A DNA stretch of 17,075 nt from Desulfobacterales bacterium C00003106 (lineage in GTDB: Bacteria > Desulfobacterota > Desulfobacteria > Desulfobacterales > C00003106): positions 1 to 17,075 of the forward strand of contig MAXM01000064.1 of NCBI GenBank assembly GCA_001751015.1. The letters run 5' to 3'. The notes beneath the pieces were generated by a model, which had not been told where the DNA came from, did not search any database, and was given only the letters and a program-made list of their open reading frames with translations. A program made the position numbers and the translations under genes. Position 1 is the first letter of the stretch; the number at the start of each line of letters is the position of its first letter. This document shows, in pieces, positions 7,132 to 15,502 of the stretch.

Positions 7132-9504
7132 ATGAACGAAAACAAGAAATCACCTGAAGAATCTTCGTCTGTTTCCGATGAGAACCTTCCCGGAATTCTA
7201 TCGATACTTCCTGTCCTCGACATGACCTTATTTCCGCGAATGGTGCTTCCCTTGCTGGTCTGGCAGGAGGAATCAAAACGTCTCGTCGATGACGCAATGG
7301 GAAAAGATCGTGTCATAGGCCTGATAGTCTCCAAAAAGAAAAAGTCTGACGGTCCTTATAAGGCGGAGGATATGTACAATGTCGGGACATCCGCAATGAT
7401 CCTGAAGATGGCGCAGTCAGATGAAAAAGGGATACAGATACTGGTCCAGGGCCTGAGCCGGTTTGAGGTGATAAAATATACCCAGACCGAACCGTATCTT
7501 CGCGCCGAAATCAAGCCTGTAAGCAATACAGTGGAAAAAGATATGGAAATTGACGCACTCACGAACAACCTGGTGGGAATGTTCAAGAGTGTGCTGGACC
7601 TTTCCCCTTATCTTCCCAAAGAGTTGGGAGCGCTTGTAAAATCAATCGATGAGCCCGGAATACTGGCCGATCTCATTGCGTCGAGCCTTAATCTCTCCAA
7701 GGAAGAGAAGCAGTCGATTCTGGAGACCTATGACGTCAAGAAGCGCTTGAAGAACGTACACGGTCTTATCAACCGCGAGTTGCAGATTCTGAAGCTGGGC
7801 CAGAAGATCCAATCCCAGGTAAAGCAGGATATCGACAAAAGCCAGCGGGAATACTATCTTCGCCAGCAGCTCAAGACGATCAAGGAAGAACTGGGTGAAA
7901 AGGACGAAAAATCGGTGGAGGTGGAAGAATACCGGGCGAAAATTGAAAAAAAGGGACTTCCGGAAGAAGCAAAGAAGGAAGCGGAACGGGAACTCAATCG
8001 ACTGGCGAGAATGCATCCTTCCTCCTCCGAATACACGGTCGCCTCCACATACATAGACTGGCTGACCACACTTCCATGGAATGAAAGCACTAAAGACAAT
8101 CTCAACATCCCAAAGGCGCAAAAGGTGCTGAATGATGATCATTTCGGATTGCAGAAGGTGAAAAAGAGGGTGTTGGAATATCTTGCGGTGCGCAAGCTGA
8201 AACCCGATACAAAAGGGCCTATACTCTGTTTCGCAGGTCCTCCAGGCACCGGCAAGACCTCCCTGGGCCGCTCCATTGCGAGGGCCCTGGGGCGAAAGTT
8301 TGTCAGGATCTCCCTTGGCGGCGTAAGAGACGAGGCAGAGATAAGGGGACACCGCCGCACATACGTAGGGGCGCTTCCGGGACGCATCATCCAGGGGATT
8401 CGCAGGGCGGGTTCGAACAATCCGTTGTTCATGCTCGATGAGATCGACAAGGTCGGAAGCGATTTCCGAGGCGACCCTTCCTCAGCCCTGCTGGAGGTCC
8501 TTGATCCCGAACAGAACTTCTCTTTTTCCGATCATTATCTTGATGTCTCCTTTGACCTCTCCAAGGTAATGTTTATTACTACAGCCAATCTATTAGACAC
8601 GATTCCTCCGGCCCTGAGAGATCGTATGGAAGTCCTGGAGCTCTTGGGATACACCGACGATGAGAAGATAAAGATCGCAAAACGATTTCTGATCAAGCGG
8701 CAGATCGAAGCCCATGGGCTTACCAAGGATCTGATCAGGTTCAGCGCCCCGGCAATCAAGAATATAATATCGGGATACACCAGGGAAGCCGGCCTGAGAA
8801 ACCTTGAGCGGGAGATCGCAAGCGTGTGCAGGGGGGTTGCGCGTGAAGTAGCCGAAGGCAAAAAGGAGCTGACTCATATCAAAGTGAACGATATTCATAA
8901 ATTCATAGGACCTGTTCGCTTTTTTTCCGAGACGGGAATCAGGACGGCGACACCGGGCGTAGTCACAGGCATGGCATGGACACCGGCGGGCGGCGAACTC
9001 CTTTTCATAGAGGCCACCGAAATGAAGGGAAAACACGAGTTGACCCTGACGGGGCAGCTCGGAGACGTGATGAAGGAATCCGCCACCGCGGCGCTCAGCT
9101 ACATACGAAGCAACGCAAAGGCATTAGGGGTGCAGGAGGATTTTTTTGATAATCACGACATACATATCCATGTGCCTGCAGGCGCGATTCCCAAGGACGG
9201 TCCTTCTGCCGGAGTCGCCATGCTCACAGCTCTCATGTCCATGCTGAAGCAGAAACCTGTTATTGCGGATATGGCCATGACAGGGGAGATCACCCTGAGG
9301 GGACAGGTGCTGCCGGTTGGAGGGGTCAAGGAAAAGGTCCTGGCTGCGCATCGAAGAGGAATCAAGCAAGTCATCATACCCAAATGGAACAAGAAAGACC
9401 TGGAAGATGTTCCCAGAGACGTTGTCAAGAGTCTCCGGTTTCATTTTGTAGACAGGATGGACACCGTGGTCAAGCTGGCGTTAGGAACAGTTTCTGTAAA
9501 GTGA
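7132..9504 (+). CDS. lon: ATP-dependent protease La (Lon)
   Basis: This 790-residue protein is a full-length LonA protease (E. coli Lon is 784 aa). It forms a hexamer in the cytoplasm that unfolds and degrades damaged or regulatory proteins. The N-terminal substrate-binding domain covers about 20-215, beginning with the typical LPVLDMTLFPRMVLPL. A helical, charged coiled-coil-like region follows (about 215-310). The AAA+ module has Walker A GPPGTGKT (369-376) and Walker B LFMLDEIDK (432-440). The protease domain (about 600-785) has the nucleophile S692 in PKDGPSAG and K735 in GGVKEKVLAAH; their spacing of 43 residues equals that of the Ser679/Lys722 dyad in E. coli. All catalytic residues are intact. 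The ATG at 7132 has a GGGAG site upstream. The gene follows hsp20 closely and ends convergent with coaBC, with 82 nt between the stops and no clear terminator. Confidence 0.98.
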   Translation: MNENKKSPEESSSVSDENLPGILSILPVLDMTLFPRMVLPLLVWQEESKRLVDDAMGKDRVIGLIVSKKKKSDGPYKAEDMYNVGTSAMILKMAQSDEKGIQILVQGLSRFEVIKYTQTEPYLRAEIKPVSNTVEKDMEIDALTNNLVGMFKSVLDLSPYLPKELGALVKSIDEPGILADLIASSLNLSKEEKQSILETYDVKKRLKNVHGLINRELQILKLGQKIQSQVKQDIDKSQREYYLRQQLKTIKEELGEKDEKSVEVEEYRAKIEKKGLPEEAKKEAERELNRLARMHPSSSEYTVASTYIDWLTTLPWNESTKDNLNIPKAQKVLNDDHFGLQKVKKRVLEYLAVRKLKPDTKGPILCFAGPPGTGKTSLGRSIARALGRKFVRISLGGVRDEAEIRGHRRTYVGALPGRIIQGIRRAGSNNPLFMLDEIDKVGSDFRGDPSSALLEVLDPEQNFSFSDHYLDVSFDLSKVMFITTANLLDTIPPALRDRMEVLELLGYTDDEKIKIAKRFLIKRQIEAHGLTKDLIRFSAPAIKNIISGYTREAGLRNLEREIASVCRGVAREVAEGKKELTHIKVNDIHKFIGPVRFFSETGIRTATPGVVTGMAWTPAGGELLFIEATEMKGKHELTLTGQLGDVMKESATAALSYIRSNAKALGVQEDFFDNHDIHIHVPAGAIPKDGPSAGVAMLTALMSMLKQKPVIADMAMTGEITLRGQVLPVGGVKEKVLAAHRRGIKQVIIPKWNKKDLEDVPRDVVKSLRFHFVDRMDTVVKLALGTVSVK

Positions 9505-9586
9505 TTTCCCGAAAGGAATGGATCAATCAGGATCCGGACGCCTTCCGACTCCCAAATAAATCCGGAATGTCCAAGCCAGGTAATTT

Positions 9587-10789
9587 TCATTTGGAACCCC
9601 TGATTCCTTTCACCCTGTCCAGGATAAGATCGGCCAGGTCATCCTTCGACATCAAGGAAAGCGATTCCTGCCTGGCATCTGCGAAAATCAGGGTGACTCG
9701 ATTAGTATCGACGCCAAATCCCGAATCAGACATTTGAACGTTATTTGCCACAATCAGATCAAGGTTCTTTTCTTTCAGCTTCGTCGCTGCGTTTTTTACA
9801 AGATCTTCGGTCTCTGCGGCAAACCCCACGAGAAGACGATCACCCTTGATCTCGCCCAAACGCCGCAATATATCCGGGGTTCTTGAAAGCTCTAACGCAA
9901 GAGTCTCATCGGCCTTTTTTATCTTATGGTCCGAGACGTTAACCGGCCTGTAGTCTGAAACCGCAGCGGCTTTTATGATTATCGAAGCAGAATCAAAGCG
10001 GGACAAGACCGCCTCTTTCATCTCTTGCGCCGTGCGGACTCGAATCAGCCCGACATCAATGGGGGCGTCAATAGATACAGGGCCGCTGATCAAGACCACA
10101 TCCGCGCCTCTTCTGCGCGCCGCTCTGGCCAGGGCATATCCCATCTTTCCTGAAGACGGGTTGCTCAGAAACCTCACCGGATCGATCGGCTCCTGTGTCG
10201 GGCCTGCGGTTATCAGCAAAGATTCACCCGCCAGATCCCGGGGCAAGACCAGCCTTCTTACATGTTCACAAATGGTTTCCGGCCCGGGAAGGCGCCCTGT
10301 CCCTTCGTCGCCGCACGCTACAGGTCCGCTTTCAGGCTCCATCACGTGAAAGCCGAATCCCTTAAGGCTCCGCAGATTCTCCCGGGTTACAGGGTTTTGA
10401 TACATTCGAGGATTCATCGAAGGCGCAATCAACACAGGTGCGTCAACCGCAAGAATCATTGTGGTAAGGGGATCATCAGCGAATCCGTGGGCCATTCTGG
10501 CTATGATATCGGCAGTGGCAGGGGCGATCACGACCGCATCCGCCTCTCTCGCCCATGAGATGTGCCTGATCTCACCTCCCGCGTCCTCAAAGAGACTTGT
10601 CATGACAGGTCTTGCTGAAAGCGCCTCAAAGGTCATGGGCGCTACAAAGGCTGTGGCCGCCCTGGTCATCACAACGCGAACCCCTGCTCCGTCTTTTATA
10701 AGAAGGCGCAAGAGTTCCACGCTCTTGTATGCCGCGATCCCGCCGCATACACCCAGCACTATCTCTTTTCCTTTGAGTAAAGAACGCAT
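9587..10789 (-). CDS. coaBC: Bifunctional phosphopantothenoylcysteine decarboxylase / phosphopantothenate-cysteine ligase
   Basis: The 400-residue protein carries out two successive steps of coenzyme A synthesis. Its C-terminal CoaB part joins cysteine to 4'-phosphopantothenate using CTP, and its N-terminal CoaC flavoprotein part decarboxylates the product to 4'-phosphopantetheine. CoaC (about 1-185) has the flavin-binding GGIAAYKS (16-23), catalytic H76 in RHISWA, PSMNPRMY with N126, and the ACGDEGTGRL flap with C159; these sit one residue from the E. coli H75, N125 and C158. CoaB (about 186-400) has ITAGPTQEPID (193-203), SSGKMG (212-217), AAAVSDYRP (274-282) and KIKK (289-292). A TTG at 10834 would extend the protein by 15 residues. 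I chose the ATG at 10789, which gives the usual family start and length; its ribosome site is weak. It lies 46 nt after the outer-membrane gene. Confidence 0.96.
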   Translation of the reverse strand: MRSLLKGKEIVLGVCGGIAAYKSVELLRLLIKDGAGVRVVMTRAATAFVAPMTFEALSARPVMTSLFEDAGGEIRHISWAREADAVVIAPATADIIARMAHGFADDPLTTMILAVDAPVLIAPSMNPRMYQNPVTRENLRSLKGFGFHVMEPESGPVACGDEGTGRLPGPETICEHVRRLVLPRDLAGESLLITAGPTQEPIDPVRFLSNPSSGKMGYALARAARRRGADVVLISGPVSIDAPIDVGLIRVRTAQEMKEAVLSRFDSASIIIKAAAVSDYRPVNVSDHKIKKADETLALELSRTPDILRRLGEIKGDRLLVGFAAETEDLVKNAATKLKEKNLDLIVANNVQMSDSGFGVDTNRVTLIFADARQESLSLMSKDDLADLILDRVKGIRGSK

Positions 10790-10835
10790 CAGAAACTCAG
10801 TTCCCGGCAGTGAAAAACTCGACAACTCGACCAAA

Positions 10836-11591
10836 TTAGAAGCCGACCGTCACTGCGACGTATGGACCCGACATCGTATGTTTCAGCTCAACATCGTCAA
10901 CCTCGACATCAAAATCGATTATGCGATAACCGCCATGGATATCAAGAAACGGAAACGGTGTGAATGAAACATCCGCCATGGCGTCATAGATGGTCGCATC
11001 CGAATATCCGATGCCGGTCGCCTTTATGGTCGCTTCGAGTATGTCGGCGATAAGACCGACATGAAGGCCCAGGCCGATCATGGGAACAGGGGCCTGAAAG
11101 CTCTCTTTTTCGGAAAGGGACTGGGCATCCGATCTTAACTCCACGTCCCCGTCAATATACTTTATCTTGCCAATAATCCCTATCGAAAAGCCGGCAAGGG
11201 TATTTTCAAAATCAACAACGTCATACTGATATGCAAGATCTATCATATCATATTTCAGGGTGGATTTGATATCACCCCTGAACGTTTCGCCATTGAAGAC
11301 GATTTCCGATACGTTCTTTTCACCGGAATAGTCTGCCAGCATTCCTGACAGGCTTATATGGTGACGCCCGATTCCCACAAATGCTTCAATGATGGGGTAA
11401 TCTTCATCGGTCATGCCCAGGTCGTCCTTTAGATCAAGCATCGTGCCTGTAATACCTCCTGCATCCGCCCTGACATGACCGTCCAAATCCGGAAACCAGT
11501 ACCATCCCCGAACCCCTAATTCAACGGCGCAAGCAGAAAACGGGATACCGACAAGACCCATGATCAGTAAAACAACACCTGCTTTCTTCAT
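10836..11591 (-). CDS. Predicted outer-membrane beta-barrel protein
   Basis: The 251-residue protein begins with a clear signal peptide: KK at 2-3, a hydrophobic core and a probable signal peptidase I site after A22 (A-C-A). The FSAC segment is a poor lipobox, so a lipoprotein is less likely. The mature part alternates polar and hydrophobic residues in strand-like segments, many with aromatic ends (RGWYWFPDLDG, YQYDVVDFEN, GYRIIDFDV). It ends VAVTVGF, and a terminal Phe after alternating hydrophobics is the recognition signal for outer-membrane barrel assembly by BAM. About eight strands would fit the size. I cannot name a family or substrate. The start at 11591 has an excellent AAGGAGG site at 6-7 nt; the longer reading to 11636 would start in front of that site. 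It precedes coaBC by 46 nt, although the two functions are not obviously linked. Confidence 0.8.
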   Translation of the reverse strand: MKKAGVVLLIMGLVGIPFSACAVELGVRGWYWFPDLDGHVRADAGGITGTMLDLKDDLGMTDEDYPIIEAFVGIGRHHISLSGMLADYSGEKNVSEIVFNGETFRGDIKSTLKYDMIDLAYQYDVVDFENTLAGFSIGIIGKIKYIDGDVELRSDAQSLSEKESFQAPVPMIGLGLHVGLIADILEATIKATGIGYSDATIYDAMADVSFTPFPFLDIHGGYRIIDFDVEVDDVELKHTMSGPYVAVTVGF

Positions 11592-11696
11592 AAGAGTCCT
11601 CCTTAACGAAACCCCCTGATTCCTGTTGGCGTGCAAACCCGATGTACACTATCTACAACATAGTAAAACAGGAAATGAAAAGCAATCCTAAATTGT

Positions 11697-11710
11697 AGCC
11701 GTACACGGCT
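11697..11710. repeat. Short dyad upstream of the outer-membrane gene
   Basis: AGCCGT and ACGGCT form a perfect 6-bp inverted repeat with a 2-nt centre, about 105 nt upstream of the outer-membrane gene start. This shape fits an operator for a dimeric regulator. No regulator is encoded beside it. Confidence 0.3.
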
Positions 11711-11762
11711 TGAAAGTTGAAATTGGAAAGTAAAAATTTGGGAGAGTAGAACCCTAAGGAAC

Positions 11763-11790
11763 GGATGGTCAGCTTTCAATATGACCATCC
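11763..11790. repeat. Perfect 9-bp inverted repeat between the outer-membrane gene and tmcD
   Basis: GGATGGTCA (11763-11771) and TGACCATCC (11782-11790) are exact reverse complements around a 10-nt loop. Neither strand has a T-run after it, so a standard terminator is unlikely. It lies about 170 nt from the outer-membrane start and 344 nt from the tmcD start, so a regulatory site or a relic of an element are both possible. Confidence 0.5.
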
Positions 11791-11980
11791 ATGGAGCGGT
11801 ATTATTAGAAACGGTCCTCTAACAAATTCATACATAGGAACCCTGCTCTCTTAAAACGCATCCGAATGTATGCACGAAATACGGAATACATAACGAATCA
11901 AAACATGCGGTTCAAGAAAAGCAGCGCTATTGCCACATAAATAGGGTCTGTTCAACAACTCCGCCACATGCTTTTTTGCC

Positions 11981-12009
11981 TTGACGTTTCTCGAAAAATC
12001 AACTAAGGT
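11981..12009 (+). promoter_or_regulatory. Possible sigma-70 promoter of the tmcDCB operon
   Basis: TTGACG (11981-11986) is one base from the -35 consensus and is followed after 17 nt by TAAGGT (12004-12009), which matches the -10 consensus at only three of six positions. Transcription from here would give a leader of about 118 nt before the tmcD ATG. No sigma-54 promoter was seen upstream of tmcD. Confidence 0.35.
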
Positions 12010-12133
12010 TACATTTGATTTCTGTTGCACGGGAAAGAAGAGAATGGCTGGCTGGCAGGTATACGAAAGTTAATGCCTCATGGGCTAAAAAGATATCGGA
12101 CCGGAGCAAGCACACAACTAAAGAGGAGGGGAA

Positions 12134-13402
12134 ATGGTTAATATTCAAAAGTGGGACTGGAACACTAAGGAAAAGATGGTTGCCGACACCACAGGCTGGC
12201 CAAACCAGTTTGAAGACGTCCAGGAACCTTATGTGAGTCCTGACGGTGAGAAGATAGCCTCTATTGTGAAACAGGGGGAAGGGGAATACAGCGTATGCGT
12301 CAATGGTGAGACGTGGGAAGAGCCGTTTGAAAAACTGTGGAGCTGCAGATTCACGCCGGACGGACGTGTCTCTGTTATGTCTTCAAGGGACATGGAATGG
12401 ACAATGACTGTGGACGGCGAGCCATGGGAAACAGCGTACGAATATATATGGGATCCCAAGTTCAGCGCTGACGGCAAGTTAATTGTGGCGACCGTCAAGC
12501 AGGACGATATATTTGGAATCGTAACAAATGGTACTACCTGGGAATGTCCCACAGAGCTGCAGAGCATCTCAAGTTTCGTCATGACCCCTGATGCACAAAC
12601 CGTAGCCGCGATTGCCCAGACAGTCCCTCTTGGACAGGCCGATGTTGATACGTACTACAAAGGGACATGGTCTATCGTAGTAAACGGCAAGCCATGGGAA
12701 AACAACTATGTGAATCTGTACGGAGTCGCTGTGAGTGACGACGGCAGCACGGTTGCCGCAGAACACAGGGCGGCTATTACCGACCATACTATCCTCGTCA
12801 ATGGGGTCCCGTGGAGCGAGATGTACAGTTGCACATGGGAACCCATGTTCCATCCTAAAAAGAATGACGAAGTAACCGCGCCTGTGAGGCAGGGCGGCAA
12901 ATGGTATCTCGCTACAAACGGAAGAATCGTCTGGGACAGAGGGTATGTAAATATTCTTAATCCAAGATATAATGTAGATGGCACAAAGATTGCTGCGGTA
13001 GTCGCCACATCCTTTGCCAAGTGGACCGTGGCTGTAGATGATAAGCCGTGGAGCTGTACATTTGGAGAATGCGTCTTGCCCCCATGTTTCGATTCTCAGG
13101 GCGTGACAGCAGTCGCCATTGCACGAGACAGCGGAAAGTGGTTTATGGTCGCAGACGGAAAGGTGATCGGAGATCCGTGTGATAATATCTGGCCCCCGGT
13201 ATTCAGCCCGGATGGCGACAAGATGTTCTACAAGATCGAAAAAAACGGCAAGTTTTATATAGCGGTCAATGGAAAGATCGCAACCGGCGCGTACGACATG
13301 CTCTGGGATCCCATTCTGTCAACGAATGGCGCCGATGTGCTGATACGCGGAATAGAAGACGGCAAGTATTACCGTCGGGTAGTTGCATCGGCAGCCATGT
13401 AA
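12134..13402 (+). CDS. tmcD: TmcD-like tryptophan-rich repeat protein of the Tmc redox complex
   Basis: The 422-residue protein contains 20 Trp (4.7%) and no signal peptide or membrane segment, so it should be cytoplasmic. It is made of about nine repeats of 37-40 residues (one of 52), each with a V-x-V-N/D-G-x-x-W element: W61, W98, W136, W188, W227, W267, W306, and two copies that have lost the Trp, near residues 345 and 383. Each is preceded by an S/T-x-D-G turn (for example 35-38, 74-77, 111-114, 358-361). This pattern suggests a beta-propeller. In sulfate reducers TmcD is the cytoplasmic Trp-rich subunit of Tmc, of unknown job. The assignment rests on this composition plus the two following genes. 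The start has a strong GAGGAGGGG site and an in-frame TAA six codons upstream, so it is well fixed. tmcC follows after 54 nt. Confidence 0.8.
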   Translation: MVNIQKWDWNTKEKMVADTTGWPNQFEDVQEPYVSPDGEKIASIVKQGEGEYSVCVNGETWEEPFEKLWSCRFTPDGRVSVMSSRDMEWTMTVDGEPWETAYEYIWDPKFSADGKLIVATVKQDDIFGIVTNGTTWECPTELQSISSFVMTPDAQTVAAIAQTVPLGQADVDTYYKGTWSIVVNGKPWENNYVNLYGVAVSDDGSTVAAEHRAAITDHTILVNGVPWSEMYSCTWEPMFHPKKNDEVTAPVRQGGKWYLATNGRIVWDRGYVNILNPRYNVDGTKIAAVVATSFAKWTVAVDDKPWSCTFGECVLPPCFDSQGVTAVAIARDSGKWFMVADGKVIGDPCDNIWPPVFSPDGDKMFYKIEKNGKFYIAVNGKIATGAYDMLWDPILSTNGADVLIRGIEDGKYYRRVVASAAM

Positions 13403-13456
13403 TGAACGGAATGCACAAAGAACCATACTCAACAATATCAAAAGGGGGGAAAAGAG

Positions 13457-14104
13457 ATGTATGAATTCGTACGCGGGCCTCTTGCATTAATTGCTTTCAT
13501 AATCTTTTTCGCAGGCAGTATATACAGAATAGCCTATATGCTCAAAGGTGCCAAAAAGGACAAGATCGTATTTTCTCACATGTCGTGGAAACACAGCCTT
13601 GCTTCGCTTGTCCATTGGCTGATACCTTTTAACAATCAGTATATGAGGCGACGGCCCATCTTTACGGTCGTGACCTTTGCCTTTCATATCTGTCTCGTTA
13701 TAGGGCCTTTGCTTCTTCTGGGCCACGTTATGCTGATACAAGAATCATGGAATATATCCTGGTGGACATTGTCGGAAACACTTGTAGACTGGATGACAGT
13801 CGTAGTCATTGCGGGCGCCGCGTTTTTCCTGTACAGGAGGTTGTCTGATCCGGTCGTAAAAAACGTTACTGACAGCTCCGACTATATCCTGTTGGCCATT
13901 ACCGTTCTCCCGTTCATAACAGGCTTTGTTGCCTACCACCAGTTGTTTGCCTACAAGACAATGCTGATAATTCACATCCTCGCCGGCGAGATCATGCTGA
14001 TCGCCATACCTTTTACCAGGTTGAGCCACATGCTCTTCTTTGCTTTCACGAGGACGTATTACGGCAGTGAATCCGGGCTTGTAAGGCACTCAAAGGACTG
14101 GTAG
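13457..14104 (+). CDS. tmcC: TmcC-like membrane cytochrome b subunit (NarI/DsrM type)
   Basis: This 215-residue integral membrane protein has about five membrane helices (near 8-28, 68-94, 107-126, 143-160 and 168-195), as in NarI of nitrate reductase. It should hold two b-type hemes and pass electrons between the periplasmic or quinone side and the cytoplasmic iron-sulfur subunit. Candidate heme ligands are H77 and H90 in helix 2 and H173 and H191 in helix 5. The spacing of 18 between the last pair equals that of H187 and H205 in E. coli NarI; the helix 2 pair is spaced 13 instead of 10. H161 is a further membrane His. The gene lies between tmcD and tmcB, with a purine-rich AAAGGGGGG site upstream of its ATG. 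A DsrM- or HmcE-like subunit is the alternative; the neighbouring TmcD-like protein favours TmcC. Confidence 0.85.
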   Translation: MYEFVRGPLALIAFIIFFAGSIYRIAYMLKGAKKDKIVFSHMSWKHSLASLVHWLIPFNNQYMRRRPIFTVVTFAFHICLVIGPLLLLGHVMLIQESWNISWWTLSETLVDWMTVVVIAGAAFFLYRRLSDPVVKNVTDSSDYILLAITVLPFITGFVAYHQLFAYKTMLIIHILAGEIMLIAIPFTRLSHMLFFAFTRTYYGSESGLVRHSKDW

Positions 14105-14159
14105 AGATTGAAGTCACAGACTGATCATACAAAAAAGCAAAGCTTAAGGAAAATATATC

Positions 14160-15494
14160 ATGAAACCCACTGTAGTTAAGAGAGATCTGGTAGAAGATTA
14201 TGCCATTGATGAGGGCGTTAAGAAACTCACCCCGGAACGGATAGAAAAAGTTGTCAATGACGTCATTGACAACGAGACCGCAGGTCGTCTCTGGACCTAT
14301 CTCAATACCTGTATCCACTGCGGCCTGTGTGCTGAGGCATGTCAATGGTATATATCCAATGACAGGGATGTAAGCTATGCCCCGGTTACAAAAGTCAAGG
14401 ACACTATATGGCCAATGATCGAAAAAAAGGGGAAGGTTGATGCAGAATTTATTAAGAGAGCCGCTGTAATCTCCTTTACCGAATGCAGCGTGTGCAGGCG
14501 TTGCGGCATGTACTGTCCGTTTGGAATCGATATTGCGTACATGCTCCTGATGGTCCGCCGGATATGCGCGAGACTTGATATGGTCCCGCTCTACCTTCAG
14601 GATACGGTTCACAGCCATGCCGCCACCATGAATCAGATGTGGGTAAAGCCTGACGAGTGGATTGATACCCTTCAGTGGCAGGAAGAAGAGGCGCAGGGAT
14701 ACGTGCCGACCTCCAGGATCCCTCTTGAAAAGGAGGGCGCGGAGATCATGTACTCGGTTATCGGGCCGGAGCCCAAGTTCCTGGCGCAACTGCTCGGTAA
14801 TATTTCGGTGATCATGAAGGTAGCCGACCAGGACTGGACCATGCCCGCCTATGCAGGCTGGGACAACAGCAACATGGCCATGTACTCAGGAGACTTTGAG
14901 GTAATGGCTAGGGTGGAAAGGCTCCATCATGAAACCGCTCAAAGGCTCAAGGTAAAAAAGATTGTCATGGGTGAATGCGGACACGCCTTCAGGGGCGCGG
15001 AGTATGACGGTCCTACCTGGTTAGGATGGATGAGCCCTCCGATACCGCTTATCCATGCCATAGAGTTCTACGAAGAGCTCCTTCGAACCGGCCGTATCAA
15101 GATAGCCAAGAAGATCGAAGGACCCGTGACTGTACAGGATCCCTGCAATGTCGTAAGAAACAGGGGCCTGGGTGACAAACTTCGCTACATCATGAACGCG
15201 GTCTGCGAGGATTTTGTCGACGTCTCCCCGAACAAGAGATTCAATTACTGCTGCAATGCCGGCGGCGGGGTCATCAATTGTGGACCGCCCTGGAAGAAAA
15301 AAAGGGTTGAAGGAAACAGGATAAAGGCCGAACAGCTCAAGAGAACAGGTGCGCATACGGTTGTCACGCCATGCCATAACTGCCACAGCGGCATAGAGGA
15401 TATCGTTGATACTTTCAAGCTTGGAATGCACGTGAAGTTCTTCAGTGAGCTGCTGATAGAAGCAATGGACATACCGGCCAACCTCAAGGCATAA
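14160..15494 (+). CDS. tmcB: TmcB-like iron-sulfur protein, HdrD/DsrK family with CCG domain
   Basis: The 444-residue cytoplasmic protein has two [4Fe-4S] ferredoxin-type sites: C51-C54-C57-C61 (CIHCGLCAEAC) and C109-C112-C115-C119 (CSVCRRCGMYC). Its C-terminal half has one complete cysteine-rich CCG-type motif: C329 in DPCN, C364-C365 in YCCNAGGG, and C405-C408 in TPCHNC (spacing 34 and 39). A partial earlier motif is GECGHAFR (C273). CCG domains in HdrB/HdrD bind a noncubane or special [4Fe-4S] cluster that acts on disulfides such as the heterodisulfide or DsrC trisulfide. In Tmc and DsrMK this subunit links membrane electron flow with cytoplasmic sulfur chemistry. The CHNCH string looks like a heme motif but belongs to the CCG domain. 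An AAGGA site lies upstream of the ATG. This is the last gene of the operon and is followed by a strong hairpin. DsrK or HmcF homologues are the alternatives. Confidence 0.88.
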   Translation: MKPTVVKRDLVEDYAIDEGVKKLTPERIEKVVNDVIDNETAGRLWTYLNTCIHCGLCAEACQWYISNDRDVSYAPVTKVKDTIWPMIEKKGKVDAEFIKRAAVISFTECSVCRRCGMYCPFGIDIAYMLLMVRRICARLDMVPLYLQDTVHSHAATMNQMWVKPDEWIDTLQWQEEEAQGYVPTSRIPLEKEGAEIMYSVIGPEPKFLAQLLGNISVIMKVADQDWTMPAYAGWDNSNMAMYSGDFEVMARVERLHHETAQRLKVKKIVMGECGHAFRGAEYDGPTWLGWMSPPIPLIHAIEFYEELLRTGRIKIAKKIEGPVTVQDPCNVVRNRGLGDKLRYIMNAVCEDFVDVSPNKRFNYCCNAGGGVINCGPPWKKKRVEGNRIKAEQLKRTGAHTVVTPCHNCHSGIEDIVDTFKLGMHVKFFSELLIEAMDIPANLKA

Positions 15495-15502
15495 TCCAAA
15501 CA

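Larger units (their letters stand above)
11592..12133. other. Non-coding divergent region between the outer-membrane gene and tmcD
   Basis: No convincing gene is present in these 542 nt. The stretch is A/T-richer than its surroundings. It holds two inverted repeats and a possible promoter for tmcD, listed separately. I looked for a c-type cytochrome gene here (CxxCH heme motifs in any frame) because tmcA might be expected next to the tmc genes, and saw none. Confidence 0.7.

Noticed and set aside
7642..8352. 236-codon minus-strand open frame opposite lon
   Set aside because: It is a shadow of the well-supported Lon coding frame.
12015..12236. Small 73-codon frame ahead of and overlapping tmcD
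   Set aside because: It overlaps the tmcD start by 103 nt in another frame, has no motif, and the strong ribosome site at about 12122-12131 serves tmcD.
14046..14789. 247-codon minus-strand open frame opposite tmcB
   Set aside because: The plus strand encodes the cysteine motifs of TmcB here; the antisense translation has no family features.
15372..15386. CHNCH string in TmcB read as a c-type heme site
   Set aside because: The protein has no signal peptide, and the two Cys complete the CxxC of a CCG domain, so covalent heme is unlikely.
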